From assembly GCA_018401375.1 (NCBI GenBank), contig JAGYKR010000001.1, positions 186,001 to 250,000 of the forward strand: DNA of 64,000 bases. Reading direction: 5' to 3'. Below, piece after piece: positions 7,248-17,491 of this stretch; the stretch's first letter is position 1; each line of letters opens with the position of its first letter. Both the position numbers and the translations under genes were made by a program. The DNA is from Ilumatobacteraceae bacterium. GTDB taxonomy: Bacteria > Actinomycetota > Acidimicrobiia > Acidimicrobiales > Ilumatobacteraceae. Under the pieces are notes generated by a model, which ran no database searches, was not told where the DNA came from, and saw nothing but the letters and a program-made list of their open reading frames with translations.

Positions 7248-10200
7248 TCAGCGGGCCACGAAATATTTGGATTGGGGGTGATGGCAGATGATCGCCGAAG
7301 TGGTCTGCTCAGGTTGGTACTGCCACCCGGTTTCCTCGGAGACCTCAATGCCGAGCCTCCCGGCCTCCAGCAGTGTGGCCACGGTGGCGTTGTCCTCAAG
7401 ATCCGGACAGGCCGGATAACCCCAGGAGTAGCGCCCGCCGCGGTATTGCTGCCGGAACAATCCGGCCAATGATGGGCCGTCTTGGTCGGCGAAACCCCAT
7501 TCGGTGCGAATCCGGTGGTGCCAGTATTCGGCGAGCGCTTCGGCCATTTCCACCCCGATCCCGTGCAGGATCAGGTACTGCTGATACTCGTTGTTCTCAA
7601 ACAGTCGGGCGGCGGCCTCGCTGACCGGATGGCCCATGGTCACGATGTGGAAGGCGGCATAGTCCAGATCCTCGGAGCCCACCGGACGGAAGAAGTCCGC
7701 GATGCACATGTACGGGGCTTCGGTCTGACGGGGGTAATGGAACCGGCAGGATTCGGTGGTGCGGCTCTCATCGGTCCACACGATGAGATCATCACCGTCC
7801 GAACTCACACAGAAATAGCCGTACACCACCTGAGGAACGAGCACCCCCGTGGCCTTTGCCGATGCCAGTTGTTCGCGCAGGATCGGACGGATCCGGTCTT
7901 TGAACTCCTCATCGGTTTCGGTCCGGCCGTTGACGGTCTCTGGTCGAAACTGCCACTGATTCCTGAACAGGGCGGTCTCGTTGATGTAGGCGGCGATCTC
8001 ATCGATGCCGATGCCCTTGACCACCTTGGTCCCGAGGAAGGGGGGCCGAAACACCGGGTTGTCGGTGGCCACATCGGGGGAGCGAGCAGGTAACGGCGTC
8101 GTGGTTGACGCCTTTTCGCCGGTGCGTTCGGGAAGAGTCCGCCCGGTGGGCACCCGACCGAACTCGGGATCCCACTGATCGCTGCGCTTCATCTCCATCA
8201 ACTGATCGAGGGTGGACAATCCCTCAAAGGCATCCTTGCCGTAAAACACTCGACCCGAGTACACCTCACGCAGATCCTTTTCCACGTAGCGGCGGGTCAG
8301 GGCTGCTCCGCCGAGCAAAACCGGCAGATCGCCCATTCCCAAACGATCAAGCTCTTGGAGGTTCTCGCGCATGATCAGTGTGGACTTGACCAGTAGCCCG
8401 CTCATGCCGAGTGCATCGGCGCCCACTTCGTTGACCTTGGTCACCATCTCCGTGATCGAGATCTTGATCCCGAGGTTGTGCACCTCGTAGCCGTTGTTGG
8501 TGCAGATGATGTCCACCAGATTTTTGCCGATGTCGTGCACATCACCTTTGACGGTGGCTAACACCAGTCGGCCCTTTGCGTTACCGCCCTCCACTTTTTC
8601 CATGTGGGGCTCGAGATGGGCCACGGCAGTCTTCATCGTCTCGGCGGATTGCAGCACAAACGGCAATTGCATTTGACCGGAGCCGAACAGTTCGCCAACC
8701 ACCTTCATCCCTCCGAGCAACACATCGTTGACGATTTTCAACGCCGGCAGACCTTCAGCAAGGGCCTCGTCGAGGTCATCGGTGAGACCTTCACGATCAC
8801 CGTCGATGATCCGATGGTGCAGGCGTTCGCTGACCGGCCAGCCGCTGCGATCGGGGGCCTCGGCGGCGGCCACGGTCACATCGGAGAACACGTCGAGCAG
8901 CACGGTGAGTGGGTCGTAGTCGGCGCGGCGACGGTCGTAGATCAGGTCCTCGCACACGGTGAGTTGTTCAGCGGGGATTTTGGACAGCGGGATGATCTTG
9001 CCGGCGTGCACGATCGCTGAGTCAAGACCCGCTTTGAAGCATTCGCTCAAAAACACGCTGTTGAGCGCATGGCGGGCCGCTGGGTTCAGACCGAAGCTGA
9101 CATTGGACACCCCGAGGGTGGTGAACGCTCCGGGGATCTCGGCTTTGATCCGACGGATCGCATCGATGGTGGCCATTGCATCGGCGCGCATGTCCTCTGA
9201 GCCGGTGGACAACGGGAAGGTCAGCGCATCAAAGATCAAGTCGGAGGCGCTCAGGCCGTAGCGCTCGGTGGCGATTGTGTGGATTCTGTGCGCGATCTCC
9301 ATCTTCCACTCGAGGTCGCGTGCCTGACCGCGCTCGTCAATCAACAAACAGATCACCGCCGCTCCATATTCGCGGGCAAGTGACATCACCCGGTCGAGGC
9401 GACTCCCGGGGGCTTCACCATCTTCGAGGTTGGCAGAGTTAAGGATTGCTCGACCGCCGATGTGGACCAGCGCAGCTTCCATGACCTCGGGCTCGGTGGA
9501 GTCGATCACCAATGGGGCGCTGGCCGTGGTTGCGAAGCGTTTCGCAATCTCGTCCATGTCCGCGGTGCCATCGCGACCCACATAGTCCACACAGACATCG
9601 AGCACGTGCGCGCCCTCACGGATCTGTTCGGTGGCCATCTTGGTGCAGGTGTCCCAGTCGGCTGCGAGCATCGCATCGCGAAAGGCCCGTGACCCATTGG
9701 CGTTGGTGCGTTCGCCGATGATCAAAAAACTGTTGTCCTGGGCGATGGAGACCGGAGAGTAAATGCTCGACACTGAGGGTTCGAGAATGCCACGGCGCGG
9801 AGTGGGGGTGAGGTCTTTCACCGCTTCGACCACCATGCGCAGATGCTCGGGAGTAGTGCCGCAGCAGCCGCCAACGATCCCGATCCCGAGGTCAGTTACG
9901 TGATGGCGGTGGAACTCGGCGAGTTCGGCCGGGGTCAGGTCATAGTGGGTGCGACCGTCCACCACGCTCGGAAGTCCGGCATTGGGTAGCACACTGATTG
10001 GCATCGGAGCGTTCTGAGACAGGTAGCGCAAGTGTTCTTGCATCTCTGCGGGCCCGGTTGCACAGTTGATCCCGATCACATCGGGACGCATCGCTGTCAA
10101 AGAGGCGAGGGCCGCACCGATCTCCGAACCCACCAGCATCCGGCCTGTGGTCTCCATCGTGACTTGCACTTGGATTGGGACTTCGCGCCCTTCAGCAGCC

Positions 10201-10739
10201 ATCGCCCGACGGCATCCAATCATTGCTGCTTTGACCTGTAAGAGGTCCATGCAGGTTTCGATGAGGAACAAGTCCGAACCACCCACGAGTAGGCCGCGGG
10301 CCTGTTCGGCGTAGGCATCGCGCAGTTCGGCGAAACCGATGTGACCGAGGCTCGGCAGTTTGGTACCCGGCCCGATCGAACCGGCTACGAACCGAGGCTT
10401 ATCGGGGGTGCTGAACGAATCGGCGACCTCTCGGGCAATCCGGGCAGCGGCCACATTCAGTTCGTAGGCCTTCTCGGGGATCTGGTACTCGGTCAGCACG
10501 GTGGAGAAGGATCCGAAACTGGCGGTCTCAATCGCGTCCACCCCGACCTCAAGGAAGGCAGAGTGCATCGATGCGATCACATCGGGTCGCGTGAGACACA
10601 GCATCTCATTGCACCCTTCGAGCGAAGCCCCGCCGAAATCATCGGGGCCGAGATCGAGATCCTGGACAAAGGTGCCAAAGGCGCCGTCGAACACGATGAC
10701 ACGTTCGTTGATCGCCTGCAGGAACGTCGAAGAGGCCAT
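7248..10739 (-). CDS. metH: Cobalamin-dependent methionine synthase
   Basis: MetH transfers a methyl group from 5-methyl-THF to homocysteine through cobalamin. The 1163-residue protein has all four modules. The homocysteine domain (about 1-310) carries zinc cysteines in GINCATG and GGCCGTT (near residue 290). The pterin-binding domain spans about 335-600. The cap and B12 domain (about 640-880) has the DVHDIGKNL motif near residue 736, including the lower-axial His. The SAM-binding activation domain (about 910-1163) has GYPACPD near residue 1108. It lies convergent to the GTPase gene. A TAACCT box sits 9 nt before the ATG, and the 57-nt upstream gap leaves no room for a typical B12 or SAM riboswitch. 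Confidence 0.97.
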   Translation of the reverse strand: MASSTFLQAINERVIVFDGAFGTFVQDLDLGPDDFGGASLEGCNEMLCLTRPDVIASMHSAFLEVGVDAIETASFGSFSTVLTEYQIPEKAYELNVAAARIAREVADSFSTPDKPRFVAGSIGPGTKLPSLGHIGFAELRDAYAEQARGLLVGGSDLFLIETCMDLLQVKAAMIGCRRAMAAEGREVPIQVQVTMETTGRMLVGSEIGAALASLTAMRPDVIGINCATGPAEMQEHLRYLSQNAPMPISVLPNAGLPSVVDGRTHYDLTPAELAEFHRHHVTDLGIGIVGGCCGTTPEHLRMVVEAVKDLTPTPRRGILEPSVSSIYSPVSIAQDNSFLIIGERTNANGSRAFRDAMLAADWDTCTKMATEQIREGAHVLDVCVDYVGRDGTADMDEIAKRFATTASAPLVIDSTEPEVMEAALVHIGGRAILNSANLEDGEAPGSRLDRVMSLAREYGAAVICLLIDERGQARDLEWKMEIAHRIHTIATERYGLSASDLIFDALTFPLSTGSEDMRADAMATIDAIRRIKAEIPGAFTTLGVSNVSFGLNPAARHALNSVFLSECFKAGLDSAIVHAGKIIPLSKIPAEQLTVCEDLIYDRRRADYDPLTVLLDVFSDVTVAAAEAPDRSGWPVSERLHHRIIDGDREGLTDDLDEALAEGLPALKIVNDVLLGGMKVVGELFGSGQMQLPFVLQSAETMKTAVAHLEPHMEKVEGGNAKGRLVLATVKGDVHDIGKNLVDIICTNNGYEVHNLGIKISITEMVTKVNEVGADALGMSGLLVKSTLIMRENLQELDRLGMGDLPVLLGGAALTRRYVEKDLREVYSGRVFYGKDAFEGLSTLDQLMEMKRSDQWDPEFGRVPTGRTLPERTGEKASTTTPLPARSPDVATDNPVFRPPFLGTKVVKGIGIDEIAAYINETALFRNQWQFRPETVNGRTETDEEFKDRIRPILREQLASAKATGVLVPQVVYGYFCVSSDGDDLIVWTDESRTTESCRFHYPRQTEAPYMCIADFFRPVGSEDLDYAAFHIVTMGHPVSEAAARLFENNEYQQYLILHGIGVEMAEALAEYWHHRIRTEWGFADQDGPSLAGLFRQQYRGGRYSWGYPACPDLEDNATVATLLEAGRLGIEVSEETGWQYQPEQTTSAIICHHPQSKYFVAR

Positions 10740-10796
10740 TAGGGCTAAAGGTTACTGGCCCGGTATCAGAGATGACTCCGGTAAGGGAGCGGCCAG

Positions 10797-12644
10797 GTGT
10801 GGGATCATCTCGGTGTGTTGAAATCACTGGGTATGTCGATGAGTCAGGTCGCCCAACGCCTGCGCCCTACCAGTTCTGAGGTGGGGGAGCATCGGACGTC
10901 TTCGGCTCTAACTCGTCGGACCGACCGGGTCCAACTGAGGGTGTTGCGCCTCGAACGGCGGCGCCAAGTGCGCTCCATTATCGGCTTGGTCGTGGCCTTC
11001 ACCACGATGGTCGCAGTATTTAGCACCTTGTTTCATGTGCTCATGGAACGCGAGGAGCGCAGTTATTCGTGGGCGACGAGCGTGTATTGGACATTGACCA
11101 CGATGACCACCCTCGGGTTTGGCGACATCACATTCACCTCCGATGCGGGTCGGATGTTTTCTGTGGTGGTGCTGTTGGCTGGATCCACTTTCTTGTTGGT
11201 GATGTTGCCGTTCATCTTCATCCAGTTTGTGTTCATGCCGTGGATGGCTGAACGCGATCGTCGCAAAGCGCCGCGCCAGATCCCGGCTTCCACCCGCGGT
11301 CACTTGGTCCTCACCGAACTCGGGCCGGTGGAGGCTGCAGTCATTGAACGGGCTGGCCAAGCCGGGGTGCCGTACGTGTTGTTGGTAGAGGACCCTGAGC
11401 GCGCCGCGCGACTCCACGACGAGGGAATGCGCGTGATGGTGGGAGATCTGGACGATCCAACGACCTATATCAATGCGCGGGTGGGGGAAGCGGCGATGGT
11501 GGTGGCGAGTCGCAACGACCGCACGAACACCAACATCGCGTTCACGGTACGGGAGATTGCCCCGGATGTGTTGATCATCGCTACCGCCAATGACCCTGCG
11601 GCGGTGGACATTTTGGAGATTGCCGGGTCGGACCATGTGGTGCAACTCGGAGAGATCCTCGGTAACGCGATGGCGGCTCGGACCCTTGGGCCCGATGGGC
11701 GCAGCCATGTGATCGGTGAGTTTGCCGGGTTGATGATCGCCGAGGCCGCCGTGGCGGGCACCACCCTCGTCGGACGTACCTTGGCCGATGTCCAGTTGCG
11801 CGCTGAGGTCGGGGTGGGGATTATCGGTGTCTGGGATCGGGGCCGTTTCACGGTGGCCACGGGAGACACGGTGCTCGCTCAGTCCACGGTGCTGTTGTTG
11901 GCGGGAACCCGACCCCAACTCGATGCCTACGACGCGGCCTATTCCTCGCAGTCCCTAGATGTGCATCACATGGTGATCATCGGCGGCGGCCGGGTGGGGC
12001 GAGCAGCCGGGGAGGCCTTCGCCGCTGAGGGGCTCTCGTACACGATTGTGGAGCGGATGGCCGAGCGTGAACATGTCGGGGTCAGTTATGTGATCGGCGA
12101 TGCGGCAGACCGTAAGGTCCTTGAGGCGGCGGGCATCGACCGGGCGGGTGCGATCCTCATCACCACTCATGACGATGACGTGAACGTGTACCTCACGCGG
12201 TATTGCCGGGGATTACGTCCCGATGTTCGGATCGTGTCGCGGGCCAAACTCGACCGCAACGTGTCCACCTTGTATCGAGCCGGTGCGGACGCGGTTCTGT
12301 CCTATGCGGGAAGCTGTTCGGCGGCGATTTGGAACCATTTCCGGGGTGAGGAGACGTTGCTTGTGGCCCAGGGCTTGAACCTGTTCCGTACCCGGATCCC
12401 AAAAGAGCTAGTCGGGAAGAGTTTGGCCGAGTCCCATCTGTATCGCCGGACCCGTTGCAATGTGGTCGCTGTTGTGGACGATCAAGGCACCCACGGGAAT
12501 CCTGACGCTCATCAACCACTGCCCGCAGGCGGCGAACTCGTGGTGATCGGGACGGAGGAGGCGGAAGCGAGTTTTTGTGAGGCCTTTCCCAATGCGCGTT
12601 CAAGGGTGCGCTCGGGTGGTGGTGTCGGCCAGACTGTGCGGTGA
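10797..12644 (+). CDS. Potassium channel with two RCK (TrkA-N/TrkA-C) units
   Basis: This 615-aa protein combines an ion-channel pore with two cytoplasmic regulator units. A basic N-terminal tail is followed by TM1 (about 61-83), a pore loop with the filter TTLGFGD (a variant of TVGYGD), and TM2 (about 115-145). The first RCK domain begins at RGHLVLTELGPVEAAV and lacks a classic glycine-rich loop. The second has IIGGGRVGRA, a normal nucleotide-binding loop. Each is followed by a TrkA-C-like domain. The GTG start at 10797 has AGGGAG 7 nt upstream; an ATG at 10833 is an alternative. Its stop overlaps the pepA start by one base (TGATG). Confidence 0.88.
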   Translation: MWDHLGVLKSLGMSMSQVAQRLRPTSSEVGEHRTSSALTRRTDRVQLRVLRLERRRQVRSIIGLVVAFTTMVAVFSTLFHVLMEREERSYSWATSVYWTLTTMTTLGFGDITFTSDAGRMFSVVVLLAGSTFLLVMLPFIFIQFVFMPWMAERDRRKAPRQIPASTRGHLVLTELGPVEAAVIERAGQAGVPYVLLVEDPERAARLHDEGMRVMVGDLDDPTTYINARVGEAAMVVASRNDRTNTNIAFTVREIAPDVLIIATANDPAAVDILEIAGSDHVVQLGEILGNAMAARTLGPDGRSHVIGEFAGLMIAEAAVAGTTLVGRTLADVQLRAEVGVGIIGVWDRGRFTVATGDTVLAQSTVLLLAGTRPQLDAYDAAYSSQSLDVHHMVIIGGGRVGRAAGEAFAAEGLSYTIVERMAEREHVGVSYVIGDAADRKVLEAAGIDRAGAILITTHDDDVNVYLTRYCRGLRPDVRIVSRAKLDRNVSTLYRAGADAVLSYAGSCSAAIWNHFRGEETLLVAQGLNLFRTRIPKELVGKSLAESHLYRRTRCNVVAVVDDQGTHGNPDAHQPLPAGGELVVIGTEEAEASFCEAFPNARSRVRSGGGVGQTVR

Positions 12645-14146
12645 TGAGCACATTGTCGACATTTCCTCAGTACACACCGACCTCCGTGGAGGTGACTACC
12701 GCCCGCTCCGCCCCTGCCTCTTGCGATGTCGTCGGATGGGCGATCGGCACTGCCGGTCCGGTTCCACGACAGATCGGACTCAATCGGGCCGCTCTCAAGG
12801 CTGAAGGGTTCACCGGGGCGATCGGCCAGACCCTCGTGGTGCCCCGGGCCGATGGTCCGACCATGGTTGCAGTCGGGATCGGGGACGCTGATGCATTGGA
12901 TGCGAACCGGCTCCGTCGAGCAGCAGCGGCGTTCGTGCGCTCAGTGTCCACTCGGGCATCTGTGGCCACGAACCTCGTTGAGGTCGCTGCTGATCATGGC
13001 GTGGATGTGGCCGCTGCGGCCCAGGCGACCGTTGAGGGTGTGTTGCTCGCCGCCTATCGCTATGTGGGTTTGAAGAACGAGGCAGGGAACGCAAATGCGC
13101 TGCGCACTCTGATCTTGATCTGCGGTGCACCGCGCGTGAAGGCCGCTGAGGCGGGTGCCGTTACCGGTGTGGTCACGGCTCGGGCCGGCCGTCTGGCTCG
13201 GGACCTCGCAAACACACCCCCGGCCTATCTGACCGCTCGTCGGATGGCAGACATCGCCGTTGAGGTGGCCGGCCAGAAGGGTCTCGGAGTGGAGGTCTTT
13301 AACCGGGACCAACTCGAGGCTATGGGGTGCGGAGGCATCGTCGGCGTGAACCAGGCCAGTGCGGAGCCCCCGCGGATGGTCAAGTTGACCTATAAGCCGA
13401 GTCGTCCGACCGGCCATTTAGCCATGGTCGGTAAGGGAGTCATGTATGACTCGGGTGGCATCTCGCTGAAGCCGAGCGATGCCTTCCATCAGGTGATGAA
13501 AATGGATATGTCCGGTGCGGCTGCGGTGCTCTGTGCGATGTCCACCTTGGCGGAACTGAAGTGTCGGACCCAAGTCACCGCCTATCTGATGTGCACCGAC
13601 AACATGCCCTCGGGCAACGCAATGAAGCTCGGTGACGTGTTGACCATCCGCAACGGCAAGACCGTGGAGATCCACAACACCGATGCCGAGGGGCGTTTGA
13701 TTCTCGCTGACGGTCTGAGCTTGGCGGTGGAGGACCAACCCGATGCGATCGTTGATATCGCTACGTTGACCGGCGCCGCGCTGGCCGCACTCGGCCCGGA
13801 GATCGCAGCTGTGCTCGGCACCAATCAGAAGTTCATCACCCAGGTGGAGGCCTCGGCTGACCGCACCGAGGAGCCGGTATGGAACCTGCCCCTCGAACGG
13901 GATCGCTACCGGAAACTGTTGGACTCGGTGGTGGCCGACATGAAGAACATCGGTGGTCCTTTTGCCGGCACGATCACCGCATCCATCTTTTTGTCCGAGT
14001 TCGTTGGTGATATCCCGTGGGCTCACCTCGATATCGCTGGGCCCATGAAGTCCGATGGCGACGATGGAGTCTGGTCCAAGGGCGCCACCGGCTTCGGGAC
14101 CCGGTTGCTGATCGATTTGGCTCGGAACTTCGCTCCGGTCAGCTGA
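12644..14146 (+). CDS. pepA: Leucyl aminopeptidase (M17 family)
   Basis: This is a cytosolic two-metal aminopeptidase of 500 aa. The C-terminal catalytic domain has VGKGVMYDSGGISLKP (metal and active-site lysine region), KMDMSGAA, and the M17 signature NTDAEGRL. The N-terminal macro-like domain spans about residues 1-165. The ATG at 12644 overlaps the stop of the channel gene (TGATG), so translational coupling is likely. A GTG at 12641 is also possible. It converges on the sugar-binding protein gene with only 12 bp between the stops. Confidence 0.95.
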   Translation: MSTLSTFPQYTPTSVEVTTARSAPASCDVVGWAIGTAGPVPRQIGLNRAALKAEGFTGAIGQTLVVPRADGPTMVAVGIGDADALDANRLRRAAAAFVRSVSTRASVATNLVEVAADHGVDVAAAAQATVEGVLLAAYRYVGLKNEAGNANALRTLILICGAPRVKAAEAGAVTGVVTARAGRLARDLANTPPAYLTARRMADIAVEVAGQKGLGVEVFNRDQLEAMGCGGIVGVNQASAEPPRMVKLTYKPSRPTGHLAMVGKGVMYDSGGISLKPSDAFHQVMKMDMSGAAAVLCAMSTLAELKCRTQVTAYLMCTDNMPSGNAMKLGDVLTIRNGKTVEIHNTDAEGRLILADGLSLAVEDQPDAIVDIATLTGAALAALGPEIAAVLGTNQKFITQVEASADRTEEPVWNLPLERDRYRKLLDSVVADMKNIGGPFAGTITASIFLSEFVGDIPWAHLDIAGPMKSDGDDGVWSKGATGFGTRLLIDLARNFAPVS

Positions 14147-14158
14147 TCTCGGCTGATC

Positions 14159-15649
14159 TCAGTTGCCGAGGCGGCGGGTGTAGTCCGCGATGATCCGGTT
14201 GGCTTCGGTGGTGGCTTCGGCCAGCGCCGAAGCCGGGTCAAGGCCCTCGATCAACAGTTTCTCGATCGCTGGCACGAGGGCGCGGCTTCGGACCTGAGAA
14301 TGGTTGCCGACCACGGGCCCCGAGGTCGCGTTGGTTTCGCGACCCTCCACTAACTGGTCGTAGGCCACCTTGAACTCGGGCTCGGTGACCCACAGTTCGG
14401 CGATCTCAGGTAGATCAATGGCTGAGCGACGGATCGGAATGTACCCGGTGCTGGCATGCCAAAATGCCATCTGTTCGGGTGCGGTGAGCCAGGTGAGAAA
14501 GTCCCAGGCTCCGGCCCGCTCGGCATCGCTGGTGGAGTTATCTAGCCACAGCGCACCACCGCCGACGAGGGCGCCACCGGCACGGGGCCCAGCGCTCGGC
14601 ATCGGACCAACCGTCACCTCCACACCAAAGGTGGCAGCACCAATTTTGACCGAACGTAGGGCCGCAGTGGTGCTGACGGTCATTGCGGCCTGGCCAACGG
14701 CGAGGGCGATCAGGTGTTCATTGTTGTCACCGGATCCCACGAAGGTGGCGAGACCATCATTGACCATGTCCTGCATCCAAGTGAAGATCTCAAGCCCGAG
14801 AGCGTTCTCAATGAGCAGTTCACTGGCCCGCTCCACACGCCCGTTACCGCCGTCGGCAAAGGGCTCGTCAGCGAGGCCGAACATCTGCTCAATGTTCCAG
14901 GCGCTGGAGATCAAGGTGATCCCGGCCGGTGCGGTCCCGGTCTCTACAACCTTTTGTGCTGCCGTTCGAATCTCTTCCAAGGTGGTGGGAAGTGCGGTGA
15001 CTCCCGCAGCGGCCAGCATGCCTGCGTTCGCGTACAGGATCGGATTGGAGATGTTAAAGGGCATCGGCCACAAGGTGTCGCTAACGGTAAATGCCGTGAC
15101 GGTGCGTTCGATGTAGTCCTCAAAGCTGTAGTCAGCGGAATCCACGCAGGCTTGCATCGGTACGAAACTGTCGGCATCGATCGCGAGTTGGGTAGCGGTC
15201 TCTTCGAGTTGGATCAGCCCCGGTCGGGTTCCGCCGCGCAATGCGGTCAGATACTTGTCCAAGGTGTCGTCATAGGAACCTTGGAACACCGGGTTGATAG
15301 TGACCAAGTCCTGCGAGGAGTTGTAGGAAGCGGTGAGAGCGGTGAGGGCCTCTCCGAGTTCCACCGGCATCGCATGCCACAGGTCTAGGGTCACCGCCTC
15401 GGTGGGCGCAGTGGTGGGGCAGAGCGCAGCGAGGTCTGATGTCGGGTTGGCCACGGGTACTTCGGTCAAGGTGGTGGGGGTGTTGGCCGGGGTATTGGTC
15501 GGCGAAGTGGCTGGTGCAGTGCTGCCTGAATCGCTACTCGAATCACTACTGGGATCACCATTTGAACTGCAAGCAGCCACGGTGAGCGCGCCCACAGCTA
15601 ACACAGCTGTCAGGCGCACGAAGCGGGGTCGGGGGAAATGACGGATCAT
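14159..15649 (-). CDS. ugpB: Carbohydrate ABC transporter substrate-binding lipoprotein
   Basis: This is an extracellular solute-binding protein (family 1, UgpB/MalE-like), 496 aa. It has a lipoprotein signal with lipobox LTVAAC and then a low-complexity Ser/Asp/Thr/Pro linker (about residues 28-65). The mature part shows family features such as LWHAMPVE, a PMPSAGPRAGGALVGGGALW segment in the second lobe, and AWDFLTWLTAPEQMAFW. It is the last gene of an importer operon in which both permeases and the ATPase are present. The likely substrate is a sugar or glycerol-3-phosphate-type compound; the exact ligand cannot be read from sequence, so the gene name is by analogy. Confidence 0.88.
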   Translation of the reverse strand: MIRHFPRPRFVRLTAVLAVGALTVAACSSNGDPSSDSSSDSGSTAPATSPTNTPANTPTTLTEVPVANPTSDLAALCPTTAPTEAVTLDLWHAMPVELGEALTALTASYNSSQDLVTINPVFQGSYDDTLDKYLTALRGGTRPGLIQLEETATQLAIDADSFVPMQACVDSADYSFEDYIERTVTAFTVSDTLWPMPFNISNPILYANAGMLAAAGVTALPTTLEEIRTAAQKVVETGTAPAGITLISSAWNIEQMFGLADEPFADGGNGRVERASELLIENALGLEIFTWMQDMVNDGLATFVGSGDNNEHLIALAVGQAAMTVSTTAALRSVKIGAATFGVEVTVGPMPSAGPRAGGALVGGGALWLDNSTSDAERAGAWDFLTWLTAPEQMAFWHASTGYIPIRRSAIDLPEIAELWVTEPEFKVAYDQLVEGRETNATSGPVVGNHSQVRSRALVPAIEKLLIEGLDPASALAEATTEANRIIADYTRRLGN

Positions 15650-15696
15650 GGGGGGAGGATCCCTTTCGGTTGTGGAACGGTGTAATTGCTAAGGAT

Positions 15697-16569
15697 TCAT
15701 CCTTTGACCGCACCGGAGGTGAGACCACGGATGAGATGTTTTTGGAACAGGATGAGTAGGGCAAAGATCGGGAGAGATGCGATCACGGTCCCAGCGAAGA
15801 TCAAGTTGAAGTCCGTCACATTCGCCGAGGCCAGGCTGCGAAGTCCGATCTGCACTGTCCGATTGCTATCGCTGTTGGTGATCAGCAGTGGCCATAAGTA
15901 TTGGTTCCATGCGAGCAGGAAGCTGAACACGCTGAGCGCAGCGATGCTCGGCCGAGCGAGCGGGATCGCCACTGTCCATAGGTAACCGAGATGACCGTAT
16001 CCATCGAGGTTGGCTGCATCACGGAGGTCCCGAGGGATTCCCATGAATGCTTGGCGGAGTAAAAAGGTGCCGAATGCCGTGGCCAAAAACGGCACCGTCA
16101 AACCCCGATAGGAATCCAACCACCCGAGGCTCACGATGGTGTCGTAGTTGGCGATCAAGGTGACCTCGGTGGGCACGATCAAGGTGGCCATGAACCCACC
16201 GAACACGAGGTTGCGACCTCGAAATGGGATCTCAGCGAACACGTAGGCGGCCATGATTGAGGTCACAACCTGTCCGATGGTGATCGCCACCGCGACCACA
16301 GCACTGTTCAACAGGTATCGCCATAACCCCGAGACCTCAAACACCCTGGCGAACACCGACAGGTCCACCGAGGTGGGCAGCAGGGACTGGGGAAATCTTA
16401 AGGCCTCTGCTCCGGGTTGAAGCGAAAACACCAAGGTCATGTAGATCGGCAACAGTACGAGCGCCGCGGCACCGGTGAGGAGCGCGTAGTTCAGCACTCG
16501 GCCAGCGGTCCTCCGGCGGCCACTGCTCCGATTGCTCACCACATGCGCTCGGACAGTGTCAACGGCCAT
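15697..16569 (-). CDS. ugpE: Carbohydrate ABC transporter permease (UgpE/MalG type)
   Basis: This is an inner-membrane permease of 290 aa with about six transmembrane helices. The cytoplasmic EAA loop is at DLRDAANLDGYGHLGYLWTV, the contact site for the ATPase. The start overlaps the end of the upstream permease gene by 11 nt, typical of a co-translated pair. It would form a heterodimer with the adjacent permease, served by the ATPase upstream and the binding protein downstream. The gene symbol is by family resemblance. Confidence 0.9.
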   Translation of the reverse strand: MAVDTVRAHVVSNRSSGRRRTAGRVLNYALLTGAAALVLLPIYMTLVFSLQPGAEALRFPQSLLPTSVDLSVFARVFEVSGLWRYLLNSAVVAVAITIGQVVTSIMAAYVFAEIPFRGRNLVFGGFMATLIVPTEVTLIANYDTIVSLGWLDSYRGLTVPFLATAFGTFLLRQAFMGIPRDLRDAANLDGYGHLGYLWTVAIPLARPSIAALSVFSFLLAWNQYLWPLLITNSDSNRTVQIGLRSLASANVTDFNLIFAGTVIASLPIFALLILFQKHLIRGLTSGAVKG

Positions 16570-17491
16570 AGAACACCCGGCGTTTCGCCGCTTGGAACTG
16601 AACGAAGGACAACAGCGCCAAGATCACAAAGAGCACCACCGCCTGAGCGGCGGCCCGACCCTGATCGAAACTGCGGAAGGCAGTGTCAAAGATCGAATAG
16701 ACGATCAGGTTGGTGGATCGCAGTGGACCGCCCTGTGTAAGGAGATCCACCTGACCGAAGGTCTGAAATGAGGTGATGGTCAGCACCACAAAACCAAACA
16801 GCAATGTTGGCGACAACAGCGGAACGGTGATCGAAAAAAAGCGTCGGATCGGACCTGCGCCGTCAAGACGGGCACTTTCATACAGATCCTCGGGCAGTGA
16901 TTGCAGCCCAGCGGAGGTCACGATGAACACGATGCCGAGGTTCTGCCAGACCGTCACTGCGGCCAGTGCAATCAACGCCCATGTAGTCGACTGCAAGAAG
17001 TAGATCGGTTGGCCACCAAGCCATCGGATCATCTGATTGACCACCCCGACCGACGGGCTGAGGACCGCAAGGAACATGAGCGAGGCCACCGCCACTGAAG
17101 TGGCCACAGTGGAAGAGAAGATCGTGCGATAGATGGCCATACCGCGCAGGCGTTGGTGGGCGAGCACTGCGAGAACCAAACCGAGAATCAGCCCAGTGGG
17201 CACGGTGAGCAACGTGAATCTGAACGTCACCCATAGCGAACTGGTGAACTCATCAGATGTCAGCGTGCCAGCGAACTGTGATCCGCCGACAAATCGTCTG
17301 TTCCCGCCGAACGGATCGGTCTCATAGAAGCCCAGCCAGATGGTGCGCCCGAATGGGTATGCAACAAACAGTGTGAGCACAATCACCGATGGGGCGAGCA
17401 ATCCGAGGCTCAGCAGGCGGTGACGTGGCCGGGTGCGGCCCGCTTGTACGCCTGGCTTAGAAGTTGGTGGCTGCCCGACCGGACCGCTCAC
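16559..17491 (-). CDS. ugpA: Carbohydrate ABC transporter permease (UgpA/MalF type)
   Basis: This is the second permease subunit, 310 aa, with a cytoplasmic basic N-terminus and about six transmembrane helices. The first helix starts near LLAPSVIVLTLFVAYPF. The EAA loop is DLYESARLDGAGPIRRFF. Its GTG start overlaps the stop of the ATPase gene (GTGA), which indicates coupling. Substrate is unknown, as for its partner. Confidence 0.9.
   Translation of the reverse strand: MSGPVGQPPTSKPGVQAGRTRPRHRLLSLGLLAPSVIVLTLFVAYPFGRTIWLGFYETDPFGGNRRFVGGSQFAGTLTSDEFTSSLWVTFRFTLLTVPTGLILGLVLAVLAHQRLRGMAIYRTIFSSTVATSVAVASLMFLAVLSPSVGVVNQMIRWLGGQPIYFLQSTTWALIALAAVTVWQNLGIVFIVTSAGLQSLPEDLYESARLDGAGPIRRFFSITVPLLSPTLLFGFVVLTITSFQTFGQVDLLTQGGPLRSTNLIVYSIFDTAFRSFDQGRAAAQAVVLFVILALLSFVQFQAAKRRVFYGR

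Noticed and set aside
10740-10796. Cobalamin or SAM riboswitch before metH
   Set aside because: Only 57 bp lie between metH and the divergent channel gene, too short for a known B12 riboswitch, and a TAACCT box 9 nt from the ATG suggests a near-leaderless transcript.
14964-14972. GTTCGAATC, resembling a tRNA T-loop
   Set aside because: It lies inside the coding frame of the sugar-binding protein, and no acceptor stem, anticodon arm or CCA end can be matched around it.
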